A program made the translations under genes and the position numbers. Of a DNA stretch of 5,348 nt, positions 5,176 through 5,348 are shown piece after piece. How positions within the stretch are numbered: position 1 is the stretch's first letter; every line of letters starts with the position of its first letter. The notes beneath the pieces were generated by a model that saw only the letters and a list, made by a program, of their open reading frames with translations, had not been told where the DNA came from and did not search any database. Source of the stretch: Acidobacteriaceae bacterium (lineage in GTDB: Bacteria; Acidobacteriota; Terriglobia; Terriglobales; SbA1); assembly GCA_019237515.1 (NCBI GenBank), contig JAFAGX010000269.1, forward strand, positions 1 through 5,348, written 5' to 3'.

Positions 5176-5348
5176 ATGGCATCCAGAAGCAAAATGAAAA
5201 CATCCGGCGATAAGAAAGGTGACAAGGTCGAGTCGCTGAACCCCAAGGGCTCGTCTACGGAAAAACAGGATTACCCGATTGTCGCGGTGGGAGCATCCGC
5301 CGGCGGAGTTGAAGCCTTCTCCGAATTGCTCCGCAAGTTTCCTGAAGA
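5176..5348 (+). CDS. CheB methylesterase-domain protein, N-terminal part (3' partial)
   Basis: The first 57 codons of a gene running off the right edge. Residues 1-31 are a polar, Lys/Ser-rich leader without a domain. From residue 33 the sequence YPIVAVGASAGGVEAFSELL matches the opening of the CheB methylesterase domain: a beta strand, then the GASAGG nucleophile loop with Ser41 in the position of the catalytic Ser, then a helix. CheB removes methyl groups from glutamate residues of chemoreceptors, in the cytoplasm. Ordinary CheB has a receiver domain of over 120 residues before the esterase. Here there is none, as in large CheB-CheR-PAS-kinase fusion proteins or stand-alone CheB domains; the visible part cannot tell which. 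It starts 179 bases after the HTH gene with a strong ribosome site, so it may have its own promoter in 4997-5175, though none is clear. Confidence 0.87.
   Translation, partial: MASRSKMKTSGDKKGDKVESLNPKGSSTEKQDYPIVAVGASAGGVEAFSELLRKFPE

Overview
The window looks like a stretch of Acidobacteriota-type chromosome (Terriglobia/Koribacter-like). This is inferred from remembered protein style, not from a search. The pointers are an atypical sigma-70 family factor paired with a zinc-finger anti-sigma factor carrying Asp-box repeats, an excisionase-like HTH protein with the 'SWKEIA...RGVRTVQRWEKEEGLPVHR' signature, a stand-alone SWIB protein, and a small lipoprotein with PepSY-like segments. All recognisable genes lie on the + strand. 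There is no tRNA, rRNA, CRISPR array, insertion sequence or phage gene.

Layout. 1-148 is the acidic C-terminal end of an unrecognised protein. 149-530 is a 382-base non-coding stretch holding a cluster of TGTCA/TGTGA pentamers (270-321) and a perfect 22-base palindrome (455-476). 531-1166 encodes an exported lipoprotein. 1296-1520 encodes a 74-residue protein of unknown function with a -10-like box just upstream. 1649-2578 and 2628-3722 form a sigma factor/anti-sigma factor pair. 3868-4155 encodes a SWIB/MDM2-domain protein with a good ribosome binding site. 4156-4414 is non-coding apart from a putative promoter and an inverted repeat in front of 4415-4996, an HTH regulator. 5176 to the window end is the start of a CheB-type methylesterase domain protein, cut off after 57 codons.

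How the genes may work together. The one clear functional unit is the sigma/anti-sigma pair. The anti-sigma protein has a cytoplasmic H-x3-C-x2-C zinc motif, one membrane span, a long Ala/Pro-rich periplasmic linker and a C-terminal block of three Asp-box (S/T-x-D-x-G-x-x-W) motifs resembling YCF48/BNR repeats. The reasonable inference is that the outer domain senses something in the envelope and the inner domain holds or releases the sigma factor. The other genes look like separate transcription units. The HTH protein could regulate itself or the downstream CheB-type gene, but nothing in the sequence proves this.

The most interesting items are the anti-sigma architecture, the bacterial SWIB protein, the 22-base palindrome and the inverted repeat over the presumed start site of the HTH gene. 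I see no wholly new multi-gene system here.
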